Positions 36,002-45,313 are shown, counted from the stretch's first letter. The stretch is DNA of 64,000 nt from [Clostridium] asparagiforme DSM 15981 (GCA_025149125.1 CP102272.1:5208001-5272000), one strand, 5' to 3'. Numbers and translations: made by a program. The notes: generated by a model from the letters alone, not told the origin.

Positions 36002-36769
36002 ATGCATTTGAAAAGCAGATCGAAAATCCTTATAGCGTTCCTGCTTTTGGCTTTCGCGGGATTCAGCAGCCAAATTTACATACAAAATAGGAGTATTCGT
36101 TCAGACAATGAAGTTTCAGACATAACGATAGAAAGGCAGCTGCAGGTGATGTTAGACAACTATGAGTGGAGTTGTCCGCCGTCCGGCAATATCTGCCACA
36201 TGTTTACTGTGACTGACCTGGATCAGAACGGAAGATTGGAGTTGATTATTTCCCGCCTTGAGGGATCGGGGCGTTACACATACAGTGATTATTATGAGGT
36301 AAACAAGGCGCTGGACGGTTTGGCGCCCTGTGAATGGCCGGATCGAAACTTTGAATCCGAAGCCGACATAATGGTAAGCAGCGTTCCGGTATATTATGAT
36401 CCAAATAATGAGATATATTATTATATTTTTCAGGACCGAATTCCGGACGGAATCCATTACGCTTCCGAAAACAAGCGGGCGATTTCTTTAGCAAACGGAA
36501 CACTCTCGGAGCGTATCCTAGCATATAAAAATACCTATGATGAAGACAGATCCGATTCATTTGCGGTCATTACCTGTGAAGATGCAGACGGTAACGAGAT
36601 TGACGAGCGTGCCTATGACCGGTTTGAGGAAACGATATTTGCGGACTTTCATAAAAGGGCGGCCTGTTTTTCCTGGTTTGATTTGAATGATACGAATCGC
36701 GGTAAATTGAGCGACAATGAAATCGCTGATATCCTGCGGGAAGCTTATGAGGGATTTTCAGTTCAGTAA
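36002..36769 (+). CDS. Unrecognised membrane-anchored or secreted protein
   Basis: 255 aa from ATG 36002. AAAGGAGG ends 2 nt before it, too close; the in-frame TTG at 36008 has an 8-nt gap and may be the true start (253 aa). The N-terminus is an uncleaved anchor or signal (ILIAFLLLAFAGFSSQIYI). The segment VTDLDQNGRLELIIS looks like a calcium-loop-like motif seen in many clostridial surface proteins. The rest is acidic and Tyr-rich (DPNNEIYYYIFQD). Codon use is more AT-rich than its neighbours, suggesting acquired DNA. No homologous family recognised. Confidence 0.75.
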   Translation: MHLKSRSKILIAFLLLAFAGFSSQIYIQNRSIRSDNEVSDITIERQLQVMLDNYEWSCPPSGNICHMFTVTDLDQNGRLELIISRLEGSGRYTYSDYYEVNKALDGLAPCEWPDRNFESEADIMVSSVPVYYDPNNEIYYYIFQDRIPDGIHYASENKRAISLANGTLSERILAYKNTYDEDRSDSFAVITCEDADGNEIDERAYDRFEETIFADFHKRAACFSWFDLNDTNRGKLSDNEIADILREAYEGFSVQ

Positions 36770-36815
36770 TTGTGTGAACGTATTCAAAGGCTCCCAATCA
36801 TTAAAATGGAGAACA

Positions 36816-36859
36816 GAGGGAATGGGCCATCGCCCCTTAAGGCGGCAGCCCACTCCCTC
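36816..36859. terminator. Hairpin between convergent genes
   Basis: GAGGGAATGGGC (36816-36827) pairs with GCCCACTCCCTC (36848-36859) with one mismatch, and the loop folds further (GCCCC/GGCGG). It separates the plus-strand orphan gene from gatA. No long T-tract is present. Confidence 0.55.
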
Positions 36860-36865
36860 CTTCTC

Positions 36866-37357
36866 TCAATCCCGCCAAAACTCTGCCAGCTCGCTGTTCT
36901 TCAACACTTCCCGCAGCTTCCCCTCATCTCCTGCCTCCCGCAGGGCTGCCGCCGTGCCGGAATCGCGGATCAGGGCGGACAGGCGCTGGAGCACGTTCAG
37001 GTGCTTTTCGCTGTCTGTAAACGCAAGCACAAACACGATTTCCACCGGAATTTCCGCCTCGCAGTCCTCCATGTTCACAAAGCGGACCGGCCGCTCCAGG
37101 GTCATGATCAGCATCACCGGTTTTTTCACGAATCCCGGTTCCGCATGGGGAATTGCCACGCAGGTGTCTCCGAAGCAGATTCCCGTGGGGAACATATTTT
37201 CCCGCTTAAGCAGCGCCTGGAAAAATCCGTCCGTCACATATCCCGCCTGTTTTAAGTGATCGGCCGCCAGCTTCAGGACTTCGTCCCGTGAACCGGCCCT
37301 CACTCTGCACATCACGGAATCCGCGGCGATTAACTCCCCTTTTACTGTTGCACTCAT
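36866..37357 (-). CDS. PTS EIIA, galactitol/fructose type
   Basis: 163 aa. His71 in CVAIPHAEPGFVKKP is the phosphorylation site of the EIIA-2 family; VNMEDCEAEIPVEIVFVLAF and HLNVLQRLSALIRD follow the family pattern. It would receive phosphate from HPr and pass it to an EIIB. No gatB is present, and the adjacent EIIC is truncated, so it is probably a leftover of a dismantled operon. A separate regulatory role is possible. Confidence 0.87.
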   Translation of the reverse strand: MSATVKGELIAADSVMCRVRAGSRDEVLKLAADHLKQAGYVTDGFFQALLKRENMFPTGICFGDTCVAIPHAEPGFVKKPVMLIMTLERPVRFVNMEDCEAEIPVEIVFVLAFTDSEKHLNVLQRLSALIRDSGTAAALREAGDEGKLREVLKNSELAEFWRD

Positions 37358-37367
37358 AGAACGCTCC

Positions 37368-38117
37368 TTACTTTCTGGTCGCCGTCATAAAGCGGTATTT
37401 CCGGTCCGCGGACTTCTCTCTGGTAATATAATACCAGCCCACCAGAAGCACCGCAACGATTACAACGCCGATCATTTTATATTTCATACTGTAAATAATG
37501 GTGGAGTACGCCCAGCCGCCCGGACAATAGTAGGTGATTCCGGTTGCGCCCTCCGGGAACTGGTAGCCGATGCTTTTCGCCAGCTCCGTGAACAGCGGCC
37601 CGATCAGGGTGCCGATATACAGGCCGATCACCGTCTGGATAATACAGGTCAGGTAGGTGCGGACAAAGTTACCCCGGTGGATGCCGTTTGTAATACACCC
37701 GGCGAAAACGGTTCCCGCCAGCGCTCCGAAGGGAAGCGTCTGGTTGCCGGGCGTAATGATTGCGAACAAAATGTAGAAGGGAATGATCAAAACGGAAATC
37801 GCCACACAGTTTTCATGGCCGCAGGCCAGCGCGGAATCCAGTCCAATATAATACTCTTCCCCGGAAAACCGTTTCTGCATAAATTCCCTGGCTGCCTCGG
37901 AGATCGGAAGAAGCCCTTCCATAATGACCTTGACCATTCTGGGCATCATCAACATCACCGCGCCCAGATTGATTCCCAGCTCGACCGTCTCGCGAAAGCT
38001 GTAGGAACACACTGCGCCTAAAACAATGCCCAGCACAAACCCGATCACAACCGGTTCGCCCAGAGCGCCCATTTTCCGGTTCAGCGCTTTCACGTCACCC
38101 TTGGCGTCCTTTACCAC
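37368..38117 (-). pseudogene. Galactitol PTS EIIC (GatC) C-terminal remnant
   Basis: 249 codons from a GTG at 38117, compared with about 450 for GatC. The remaining part aligns in pattern with the second half of GatC: LGEPVVIGFVLGIVLGAV, YYIGLDSALACGHENCVAIS and GALAGTVFAGCITNGIHRGN. Upstream of 38117 the frame hits a stop within 20 nt and the sequence no longer encodes GatC helices. The missing N-terminal half, lack of gatB and the neighbouring duplicated terminator suggest a rearrangement breakpoint just upstream. A functional short protein seems unlikely. Confidence 0.8.
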
Positions 38118-38194
38118 CGGGGCTGCAGTTTGTCAATTTTCGGCAAACAATGAAACTGCATCAGCATCCTAAATTCATCAAACGTCTCATTAAA

Positions 38195-38233
38195 AAAAGA
38201 GAATTCCCTGAAATTCCGGGAACTCTCCGTTTT
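38195..38233 (-). terminator. Terminator of the amino-sugar operon
   Basis: Minus strand GGAGAGTTCCC / GGGAATTCTC with a 9-nt loop, then seven T. It lies ~33 nt past the first nagB-like stop and closes the operon, so gatC/gatA are probably not on the same transcript. Near-copy of the queT terminator at 35045-35078. Confidence 0.9.
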
Positions 38234-38265
38234 TGATTTTATTTGTATCATGTCCGTTCACCAGG

Positions 38266-39003
38266 TCAGCGCACTGATAAAAATCCCGACGCCGACTCCC
38301 TGTCCAGGTACAAATACCATTCTTTATGTTCTTTCAACAGGGTGGCCGGAATCTCATTGGACACGCCTTCGGTTTCCAGCGTCCCCCGGATCGCCTCAGC
38401 CTTCCGCCCATCGGGAACAACCGACACAATGCACCGGCATTGCATAATCTGATATGGTGTCATGGAAACCGCCTGAGCAGGGGTATCTTCCAATGATGAA
38501 AACCATCCCTCGCCTACCTGCTGCATCCGGCATTTTTCATCCAGATCCACAACCTTGTACGCTTCTCTTGTATCGAAATCGGCGGGCGGATCATTAAACG
38601 CGATATGCCCGTTTTCTCCGATCCCGATCACCCCCACATCGATTGTTTCTTTTCTGAGCTCCCCGGTCAGCGCCTCTAAATTTGTCCTGATATCTCCTTC
38701 TGTATTTACAAAGTAAGGGGTCACCGGCACAATATTCGTGAACCGGTCCCGAAGATACTTGCGAAAGCTGGCCGGATGTGATTCAGATAAACCGATATAT
38801 TCATCCAGGTGAAACATCTCCACGTTCTTCCAGTCAACGTCTTGATCAACCAGATATCGAAACATATCAAATTGCGAAGCCCCAGTGGACAGAATCATCC
38901 TGGCCTTCCCTTTTTCAGCAATCGCTTCATTCAGCTTTTTTGCGATACATTCAGCGGCATCCCTTCCCAATTCCACCGAGTTGTCATAAATATGTAGTTC
39001 CAT
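38266..39003 (-). CDS. Glucosamine-6-phosphate deaminase-like protein (copy 1)
   Basis: 245 aa from ATG 39003, 6 nt after AAGGAG. Conserved parts: LSTGASQFDMFRYL (phosphate loop), FHLDEYIGLSESHPASF with the catalytic Asp, and GIGENGHIAFNDPPADF with the His of NagB. The C-terminus is shorter than E. coli NagB and lacks its allosteric loop. It converts an aminosugar 6-phosphate to a ketose 6-phosphate and ammonia if NagB-like. A related enzyme is encoded just upstream; the two may act on different isomers. Confidence 0.87.
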   Translation of the reverse strand: MELHIYDNSVELGRDAAECIAKKLNEAIAEKGKARMILSTGASQFDMFRYLVDQDVDWKNVEMFHLDEYIGLSESHPASFRKYLRDRFTNIVPVTPYFVNTEGDIRTNLEALTGELRKETIDVGVIGIGENGHIAFNDPPADFDTREAYKVVDLDEKCRMQQVGEGWFSSLEDTPAQAVSMTPYQIMQCRCIVSVVPDGRKAEAIRGTLETEGVSNEIPATLLKEHKEWYLYLDRESASGFLSVR

Positions 39004-39054
39004 CACGTTCTCCTTTTTATCAATTTATCCTGCAAAATCCGATTGCGGCAAACG

Positions 39055-39816
39055 TTATAAAATGTATTTTGCGGAGTCCGAGTCAAGATACAGATAAGCC
39101 CCCTCATGGTTTCTCATCGCAGTGGCAGGGCAGGACTCGCCAATAGGCCCACGGATCAGGCGCTCCACGGCTTCCGCTTTCGTGGCTGCCGGAACGGAAC
39201 AGAACATCCTGCCCGCCGCACACAATGCAGGAACCGTCACCGTCACCGCATGGGTGGGAACCTCTGAAATATCGTGAAAGCAGCCGTCATGCACCTGTTG
39301 CATCCGGCATTTTTCATCCAGCTTCACTTTTTTTACCCGGACGGGATCGTTAAAATCCGCCACATCGGGATCATTAAAAGCGATGTGGCCGTTTTCTCCA
39401 ATTCCGAGAATACAGATGTCCAGTGGATGTGCTTCCAGCAATTCATCATACCGCCTCATAGCAGCCTCCAAATCAGCCGCATTTCCGTCGATCAGATTGA
39501 TGGAATGAAAATTGTATCGATCAAATATCGCTCGCTTCAGAAAATTCCGAAACCCTGCGGGGTGACTTTCGTCCAGTCCTGCATATTCATCCATATGAAA
39601 CGCGTTAACGCGGTTCCACGGAATTGGATACCTGCACAGGGTCTCCAGGGTTTCATTCTGAGAGGGAGCAGCTGCAAACATGACATGAATCAATTCCTTC
39701 TCTTTTAATAACTCCATCATGCAGGCGGCGATTTCGTTTCCGGCGCACTCCCCCATTTCCCGGCGCGATTCAAATATCTTTACCTTCAGCTTATCAATGC
39801 ACAATTCCTTTATCAT
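39055..39816 (-). CDS. Glucosamine-6-phosphate deaminase-like protein (copy 2)
   Basis: 253 aa. Shows FHMDEYAGLDESHPAGFRNF and GIGENGHIAFNDPDVADFND, the same catalytic parts as copy 1, but the phosphate loop reads FAAAPSQNETLETL rather than STGASQ. The change in that loop may alter substrate or activity. It starts 6 nt after the stop of the AGE-family gene, so they are coupled. With copy 1 it makes an unusual NagB pair in one operon. Could also be a 6-phosphogluconolactonase-like isomerase. Confidence 0.85.
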   Translation of the reverse strand: MIKELCIDKLKVKIFESRREMGECAGNEIAACMMELLKEKELIHVMFAAAPSQNETLETLCRYPIPWNRVNAFHMDEYAGLDESHPAGFRNFLKRAIFDRYNFHSINLIDGNAADLEAAMRRYDELLEAHPLDICILGIGENGHIAFNDPDVADFNDPVRVKKVKLDEKCRMQQVHDGCFHDISEVPTHAVTVTVPALCAAGRMFCSVPAATKAEAVERLIRGPIGESCPATAMRNHEGAYLYLDSDSAKYIL

Positions 39817-39822
39817 AATCCG

Positions 39823-41118
39823 CTATTTTCCCCCTTGCCTGTCCATCATCTTATAGATGCACTCTATGATCAAAATCAGATTCCTCATGATGTGATATGG
39901 ATCCTTGACCGGAAGAGCCACCACCTTCTCAGCCGGTTTCCCATCCTGCTCCCGTATCTGAACCCACTCGCCAATCTCCGGATCCGTGTTCGGATAGAGC
40001 TTGTAGATGTAGTCAAATAAGCGGTTGTGCCAGCTTAAAAATGTTTCGCTGGCAGTATCGCTGTAACACCGCAGTGTGGTGTACAGCGCCTCTGAATGCA
40101 CCCACCAAAGCTTATCCCCCCAGCCGGCCAGCTGCTTTGACATCGGCTCATCCTCATATCCACTGTTATCTCCCTCAGGACAGCCTCCGGACAAAGAGGC
40201 AAAGTGAAGAAGCCCGCCGTACTCCTCATCCCATCCTGTGCACAATGCCTTCAGAGCCAATTTATAGATCGTTTCGTTCCATTCCGCATGACCTGTAAGC
40301 TCCGCAGTATCCAGCATAAACCACGCATCCTCCAGAGTATGCCCGGGATTAATATGATTCCCCAGTACCTGATCAAAAAATTGATTCTCAGCAGTAATTA
40401 CTTCATGCAGGCATCCATCCGGATCTACAAAATGCGACAGGGTATCACCGGTAAAGCCCTCCATATTTTTAAGCGCCGTATTACAGTAATCCGAATCATA
40501 TTTCAAAGATGCCTGGTAGATATCTTTTGTAATATTCGAGAGAATCATGGGAATACCATGCGCTCGTAATTTCTTTGACAGCGGATACGGCAAAGTCTGG
40601 TAATCGTTTCGTTTTACGCGGTCGAGAATGGAATCGTACAGCCTTTTTGCAAATTCATATACATCAGGCGTCTCTGTTTGCGCCGCATACATGGCTAAAC
40701 CGCCCACAACAAAGCAATCCGCGTACACGCTCATATCCAGCCGGTCACACCCTTCCATATATTTCGGATTTCCCATTTCGTCCAGCAGGAAAATACAGCG
40801 CCAATCGTCCGGAGCGATCAGGCAGTGTTTCATCAGAAAATCCACCCCATGTTTTGCCAGGCTGAGAAATTCTTCCCTCTGTTTCCGTGAAAAAATCGGC
40901 GCGCTGGTTGCCGCCAGTTTTGAGAATACCCAGACAAATCTCCCCTGGCTCCACACATACTTGTCCTTACTTACAAGCCGGCTCCCGTCATTCGTAAAGC
41001 AGTTAACGAATCCGCCGTTTTTTGCGTCCACACATCTTGGAATCCAAAAGGAGAGAAAACGGTTCGTCAATTCATTCTCATAAAACCCAGCCCATTTTTT
41101 CAACTCACGATATTCCAT
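39823..41118 (-). CDS. AGE-family N-acylglucosamine 2-epimerase / sugar isomerase
   Basis: 431 aa all-alpha (alpha6/alpha6 barrel) protein. Candidate catalytic histidines sit in LGNHINPGHTLEDAWFML and DKLWWVHSEALYT, matching the two His motifs of renin-binding protein/AGE enzymes. SKDKYVWSQGRFVWVFSKLA is the conserved N-terminal Arg region. In context it probably interconverts N-acetylmannosamine and N-acetylglucosamine, feeding NagA/NagB. Mannose or cellobiose epimerase relatives share the fold, so the exact substrate is inference. Confidence 0.87.
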   Translation of the reverse strand: MEYRELKKWAGFYENELTNRFLSFWIPRCVDAKNGGFVNCFTNDGSRLVSKDKYVWSQGRFVWVFSKLAATSAPIFSRKQREEFLSLAKHGVDFLMKHCLIAPDDWRCIFLLDEMGNPKYMEGCDRLDMSVYADCFVVGGLAMYAAQTETPDVYEFAKRLYDSILDRVKRNDYQTLPYPLSKKLRAHGIPMILSNITKDIYQASLKYDSDYCNTALKNMEGFTGDTLSHFVDPDGCLHEVITAENQFFDQVLGNHINPGHTLEDAWFMLDTAELTGHAEWNETIYKLALKALCTGWDEEYGGLLHFASLSGGCPEGDNSGYEDEPMSKQLAGWGDKLWWVHSEALYTTLRCYSDTASETFLSWHNRLFDYIYKLYPNTDPEIGEWVQIREQDGKPAEKVVALPVKDPYHIMRNLILIIECIYKMMDRQGGK

Positions 41119-41133
41119 AAGTCCCCCTTTTCC

Positions 41134-42438
41134 TTACAATAATCCCAGCGCCATCGGAAGCCCCAAGGACAAAGCCGGAATATAAGTAAATAGTATCAAT
41201 AATATCATCATTATAATATAAAATGGAAGAAACGCTTTAATACTGCTCTCCACCGGAATATTGGCGATCTTACATCCAATAAAAAGAGAAGTTCCCACAG
41301 GCGGCGTACACAACCCAATGGCAAATGCAAATACAAGAATCACGCCAAACTGATAGGGATTCCATCCAAGTGAATTCACCGCAATGGGGTATAAAATCGG
41401 AGTTGATAACAGAATCAAAACTCCCATATCCATAAAGCAGCCCAGAATCAGCATCAGCACAAGCATCAAGAGCATGATGACATTGTTGTTGCTGGACAGC
41501 TTCAGTAGGAATTCCGCCAGAAGGGTGGGCACTCTGAGGGAGGTCATCACATAACTGAATGCGTTTGATGCGGCAATAATGGCCAGCGACATGGACATGA
41601 TGGGAGTCACCGCCTTGATGGCTTTTATCATTTGTTTAAAATTCAAAGAGCGGTAGAACAAAAGCGTAATGGCGATTGCATATACTGCGGCCAGAGATGC
41701 CGATTCCGTTGCAGAACAGATTCCAAAAGTAATACCTACAACCACGATAATAATTGCACCCAGGCCCAGCATCGCATCCAGCGTCACCTTGAGCCGCTCT
41801 CCCCTGGGGAATTTCTCGCTCAACGGATAGTTGCGCTTCCTGGCCACGATATAAGCCGGGATCGCCAACCCCAAGGTCAGCAGAACGCCCGGGGTGAAGC
41901 CGCAGATTAACAGTGTGCTGATGGAGATACCGCTGGCAGAGGCCACCGCATAATACAGCATGTTCTGCGAGGGCGGTATCATAACCCCTTCCAGAGAAGA
42001 GGTAACGGTTACTGCAACAGAATAATCGGCGTCATAACCTTCATCCACCATAGCCGGAATCAGCATTGAGCCGATGGATGACACATCCGCCGTGGAGGAA
42101 CCTGAAATTCCGCCAAACAACATAGACACGAGGATATTGACCAGTGCGGTTCCGCCATGAATTCTGCCCACAATCAAATTGCAGAATTTCATCAGCCGTT
42201 TTGTGATTCCTCCGTCTCCCATGACCTGGGCCATGATCACAAAGAACGGGCAGGCCACAATCACGAAATTCTGAAGGCTCGTCACCATTTTCATAAAGAG
42301 GTTCATCAGAGGGATATCCATATACAGCGCCGTTACAACAGCGGAGATCCCCAGTGAAAAAGCGATCGGTATCCTGATAAACATCAGAACGATCAATGTT
42401 CCGAACAAAATCATAATCGCAATGGATGATTCGGTCAT
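41134..42438 (-). CDS. TRAP transporter large permease (DctM/SiaM type)
   Basis: 434 aa from ATG 42438 (MTESSIAIMILFG), preceded by AAAGGAG; a longer frame to 42459 has no ribosome site. About twelve membrane helices, with the DctM segments MLFGGISGSSTADVSSIGSM, VMIPPSQNMLYYAV and FGVILVFAFAIGLCTPPVGT. It is the sodium-coupled transport subunit. The small subunit ends 17 nt upstream and the binding protein is further up, forming a full TRAP set. Confidence 0.94.
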   Translation of the reverse strand: MTESSIAIMILFGTLIVLMFIRIPIAFSLGISAVVTALYMDIPLMNLFMKMVTSLQNFVIVACPFFVIMAQVMGDGGITKRLMKFCNLIVGRIHGGTALVNILVSMLFGGISGSSTADVSSIGSMLIPAMVDEGYDADYSVAVTVTSSLEGVMIPPSQNMLYYAVASASGISISTLLICGFTPGVLLTLGLAIPAYIVARKRNYPLSEKFPRGERLKVTLDAMLGLGAIIIVVVGITFGICSATESASLAAVYAIAITLLFYRSLNFKQMIKAIKAVTPIMSMSLAIIAASNAFSYVMTSLRVPTLLAEFLLKLSSNNNVIMLLMLVLMLILGCFMDMGVLILLSTPILYPIAVNSLGWNPYQFGVILVFAFAIGLCTPPVGTSLFIGCKIANIPVESSIKAFLPFYIIMMILLILFTYIPALSLGLPMALGLL

Positions 42439-42455
42439 ACTTGTACTCCTTTCTC

Positions 42456-42965
42456 TCACACTTCATTGGCAGACGCTTCGCGAAAGCCCTTGACTGCTTT
42501 TACAAAATTCATCAGGCAATATAACACCATCAGCGCCGCGCATATCGTCTGTGCCATAAAAACAATTCCCTGAGAGAGATGGGTCACGGTCAATAATTTC
42601 CTGGCCTTAATCCCATAAACTTTCCAGCCATAATACGTCATCAGGCAAAAAAATCCCCCCAGGAGAACGTGTCTGATCAGATCAAGTACAACCTTTCCTC
42701 TTTTTGACAAATGTTTATACATCCCGGTCAACGCAACATGGTTATCCCTGTATACGTCGATGGAAATTGCAAGATATCCGTAGATTACCAGCAGTAGCAG
42801 CTGAATTTCATCCGTCCACGCCCAAGGCGCATTAAAAAAATAGCGTTTTACCACAGCTGCAAAACAGATCAACAACATTATAATTTGTAATACCACACAG
42901 ATGGCTTCTTCCAGTTTGATGATTCTCCGAAACAAATGTTCCGCGCGTTCAATTCCCCTGTTCAC
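42456..42965 (-). CDS. TRAP transporter small permease (DctQ type)
   Basis: 169 aa with four membrane helices, matching DctQ length. ERAEHLFRRIIKLEEAICVV at the N-terminus and FFNAPWAWTDEIQLLLLVIY are typical. It joins the large permease and docks the binding protein. A 116-nt gap with a strong hairpin (43008-43044) separates it from dctP. Confidence 0.9.
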   Translation of the reverse strand: MNRGIERAEHLFRRIIKLEEAICVVLQIIMLLICFAAVVKRYFFNAPWAWTDEIQLLLLVIYGYLAISIDVYRDNHVALTGMYKHLSKRGKVVLDLIRHVLLGGFFCLMTYYGWKVYGIKARKLLTVTHLSQGIVFMAQTICAALMVLYCLMNFVKAVKGFREASANEV

Positions 42966-43007
42966 ACAGATTCCCCCTCCATTTTTCTAATTGTTCGATA
43001 ACAGATA

Positions 43008-43044
43008 GGGGATTGCGCATATACTCTTCCCCAACGCAATCCCC
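43008..43044 (-). promoter_or_regulatory. Hairpin between dctP and dctQ
   Basis: GGGGATTGCG (43008-43017) pairs perfectly with CGCAATCCCC (43035-43044) around a 17-nt loop. No T-tract follows on the minus strand. It is likely an mRNA-stabilising or partial-termination element that keeps binding-protein levels above permease levels, as in many transport operons. Confidence 0.6.
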
Positions 43045-43081
43045 ATCATTTGATTCAACCGTTCGAATCCCGGCAACTCTA

Positions 43082-44155
43082 TTATTCTGCAGGTATTAAA
43101 GCAATAAGATCATTATACTGTGGGAATTTATCGTATACGGGCTGGCATGCGTTCTGGAATTCAGCTACATCCACCTCAATAATGGTTGCTCCTCCCTCTT
43201 CCACCTTCTGTCTGGATTCCGCAATATAGTCCTCTACCAGGGTTCTCTGATATGTCTCGGCTTCCGCCGCTGCCTTGCGGACCTGCTCCTGCTGCTCGGC
43301 AGATAAGGAATTCCATGCACCCGCGCTCATTACCAGGAGAGAGGACGGCGCCGTATGCATATCCAGCGAGTAATACTTGGCAACCTCATAGTGTCCGGAT
43401 GAGTAATAGGAGGTAAAGTCGTTCTCCGCTCCATCCACCACGCCCGTTTCAAGTGCGGAATATACCTCCGCATAGTTCATCGGAGTGGCGGAAGCGCCGA
43501 GGGCTTCCATCATTGCGATGGTGATCGCATCGTCCTGCGCGCGCAGTTTTAAGCCGGCCATATCCGCCACGGAGTGAATTTCCTTTTTGGTGGTATAGAA
43601 GGATCTGGGACCTGACACGAAATAGGCCAGATTGATCAAACCAGTTTCCTCCTCCAGTTTAGCGGTCAGTGTCTGGCCGAATTCGCCGTCAAGCGCTTTA
43701 TATTTGATCTCATCGGACGGGAACACATAGGGCATGCCGAACACATTGAACGCATCACAGCTGGGTGAAATTCCATTGGTACTGATACGGGCAATATCCA
43801 GCGTGTCCGCTTCCAGCATATCTGCTACGGATGCCTCGTCTCCCAGCGTACCATTGGGGAATATCTCCACGACCACGGTTCCTCCGGTATATTCGTTTAC
43901 CAGTTCCGCAAATTTTGTATCCCCCGAAACATTGGGCGTCCCATCCGCCTGATTATCCGCCAGTTTAAAGGTGATCGCCGCCGCAGAGCCCTCCGTCTCC
44001 TTCGGCTCCGTTTCTTTCTTTTCCGCCTCTGTAACTGCCTCCGTCTTCGTCTGCGCCGCGGTCTCAGCAGGCTTTGTCTCAGCCGGTTTCGAGCCGCACG
44101 CCGCTAACCCCAATACCATAGCCGCCGCTGTTGCCAATGCGATTTGCTTCTTCAT
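43082..44155 (-). CDS. TRAP transporter substrate-binding lipoprotein (DctP/SiaP type)
   Basis: 357 aa from ATG 44155, 7 nt after AAAGGAGG; the longer frame to 44182 contains that site. Lipoprotein signal MVLGLAACGS, then an acidic Thr/Glu linker (residues ~25-60). DctP core: FKLADNQADGTPNVSGDTKF, FPNGTLGDEASVADML, the ligand Arg in AGLKLRAQDD and ATPMNYAEVYSALETGVVDG. The carboxylate-binding Arg implies an acidic sugar such as sialic acid or another organic acid, but the ligand is not fixed by sequence. Confidence 0.92.
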   Translation of the reverse strand: MKKQIALATAAAMVLGLAACGSKPAETKPAETAAQTKTEAVTEAEKKETEPKETEGSAAAITFKLADNQADGTPNVSGDTKFAELVNEYTGGTVVVEIFPNGTLGDEASVADMLEADTLDIARISTNGISPSCDAFNVFGMPYVFPSDEIKYKALDGEFGQTLTAKLEEETGLINLAYFVSGPRSFYTTKKEIHSVADMAGLKLRAQDDAITIAMMEALGASATPMNYAEVYSALETGVVDGAENDFTSYYSSGHYEVAKYYSLDMHTAPSSLLVMSAGAWNSLSAEQQEQVRKAAAEAETYQRTLVEDYIAESRQKVEEGGATIIEVDVAEFQNACQPVYDKFPQYNDLIALIPAE

Positions 44156-44181
44156 AAATTTTCCTCCTTTGAAATTTAACA

Positions 44182-45282
44182 TTAAATAAACTCCTTATAA
44201 AAGCGTAAATTGCTACGCAATATAATACTGATCGGAACGTATATGAGTTCTTCTTTGGGACTTATATTCTTAATTACGGCATCGAACAGGATTTGAAAGG
44301 CACGGTATCCTTTCTGATATGGGTTTTTATAGATGACGGCCGACAAAACGCCGCTCTCCAACAGTTCCTCCGTTTCCAAAAACAGGTCGCTTCCTATGAT
44401 TGAGATGTCATCGATCCTCCCCGTATCCTGGATCGCCCTGCAAAGCGGGATACTGTTTTTCGCACGGACTGAATATGCGGCAACGATATCGTCCGTTTCA
44501 TGAAGCAATTTTTTAAGATTTTGATAGCTGGCCTGCGCATCTCTGCCGTCTTCCGCGACAATCACCTCAATATCAGGGCGATACTGCTTCATATAGCTGA
44601 TGAAACCCTTTGCGTTTAATGTATGGGCAGACTGGGCGGGATTTCCTGCTGCCAGCAGGATTTTCCCATCCTGTTTTTTTAACATGTGGGACATGAGCTC
44701 CGCTCCAAGATTTCCAATGTATTCATCGCTGGGCGCTACGCAGCAGATCCGGTTGACTTCCGGCAGGTCGTCGTCGATAAACACGATTTTTGTCCCTTCC
44801 CGGGCAAATGCCTGTAAGGTTTTCACCAGCACCTCGCTGTTGGATATGGGAGCGATGATAAGGCCCTGCAGCACATGATCTTTTTCAAAGTACAGCTGTT
44901 GAAGCCTTTTGATCTGGCCTTCTTCCTCAGATTCCTCCTTGTCGTAATAGCATTCCAGCAAATTGATGTTGTAGCTGTAGAGCTCCTCATAACAGTTTCG
45001 GATTCCTTTAATCATATAGCTGAAGTAGTATTTGCCAAATCCCTGGGGATTGGGCAGCACAATGGCGATATCGATGCTCTTTCTCGACAGCGCAGAGGCA
45101 ATATAATTATTCGTATAGTTCAAATCGTTTGCCACGTTGAGAATCTTCATCCGGGTATCCTCGCTGAGACCACCCTTGTGGTTCAATGCCCTGTGCACTG
45201 TGGCGATGGAATATCCGCTTTTCTCTGCTATGTCCTTTATGGTCACTAACTTTTTTTCGCTGTTGTCTTTCATACTCTCCAT
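44182..45282 (-). CDS. LacI/PurR-family regulator of the amino-sugar locus
   Basis: 366 aa from ATG 45282 (AGGTG 6 nt upstream). The N-terminal HTH is TIKDIAEKSGYSIATVHRAL and the hinge helix region is NDLNYTNNYIASALSRKS. The sugar-binding fold follows (DIAIVLPNPQGFGKYYFSYM, IVFIDDDLPEVNRICCVAPS). It is the first gene of the minus-strand operon and faces nagA, with two AAAACGTTTT operators in the shared gap. Probably represses both directions until an aminosugar ligand appears. Confidence 0.92.
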   Translation of the reverse strand: MESMKDNSEKKLVTIKDIAEKSGYSIATVHRALNHKGGLSEDTRMKILNVANDLNYTNNYIASALSRKSIDIAIVLPNPQGFGKYYFSYMIKGIRNCYEELYSYNINLLECYYDKEESEEEGQIKRLQQLYFEKDHVLQGLIIAPISNSEVLVKTLQAFAREGTKIVFIDDDLPEVNRICCVAPSDEYIGNLGAELMSHMLKKQDGKILLAAGNPAQSAHTLNAKGFISYMKQYRPDIEVIVAEDGRDAQASYQNLKKLLHETDDIVAAYSVRAKNSIPLCRAIQDTGRIDDISIIGSDLFLETEELLESGVLSAVIYKNPYQKGYRAFQILFDAVIKNISPKEELIYVPISIILRSNLRFYKEFI

Positions 45283-45313
45283 TTTTAACACCTATTTATT
45301 CATAATTTTATAG

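Noticed and set aside
43055..43080. GTTCGAATCCCGGC resembling a tRNA T-arm
   Set aside because: The bases before GTTCGAATC do not pair with those after it, and no anticodon or acceptor stem can be built upstream.
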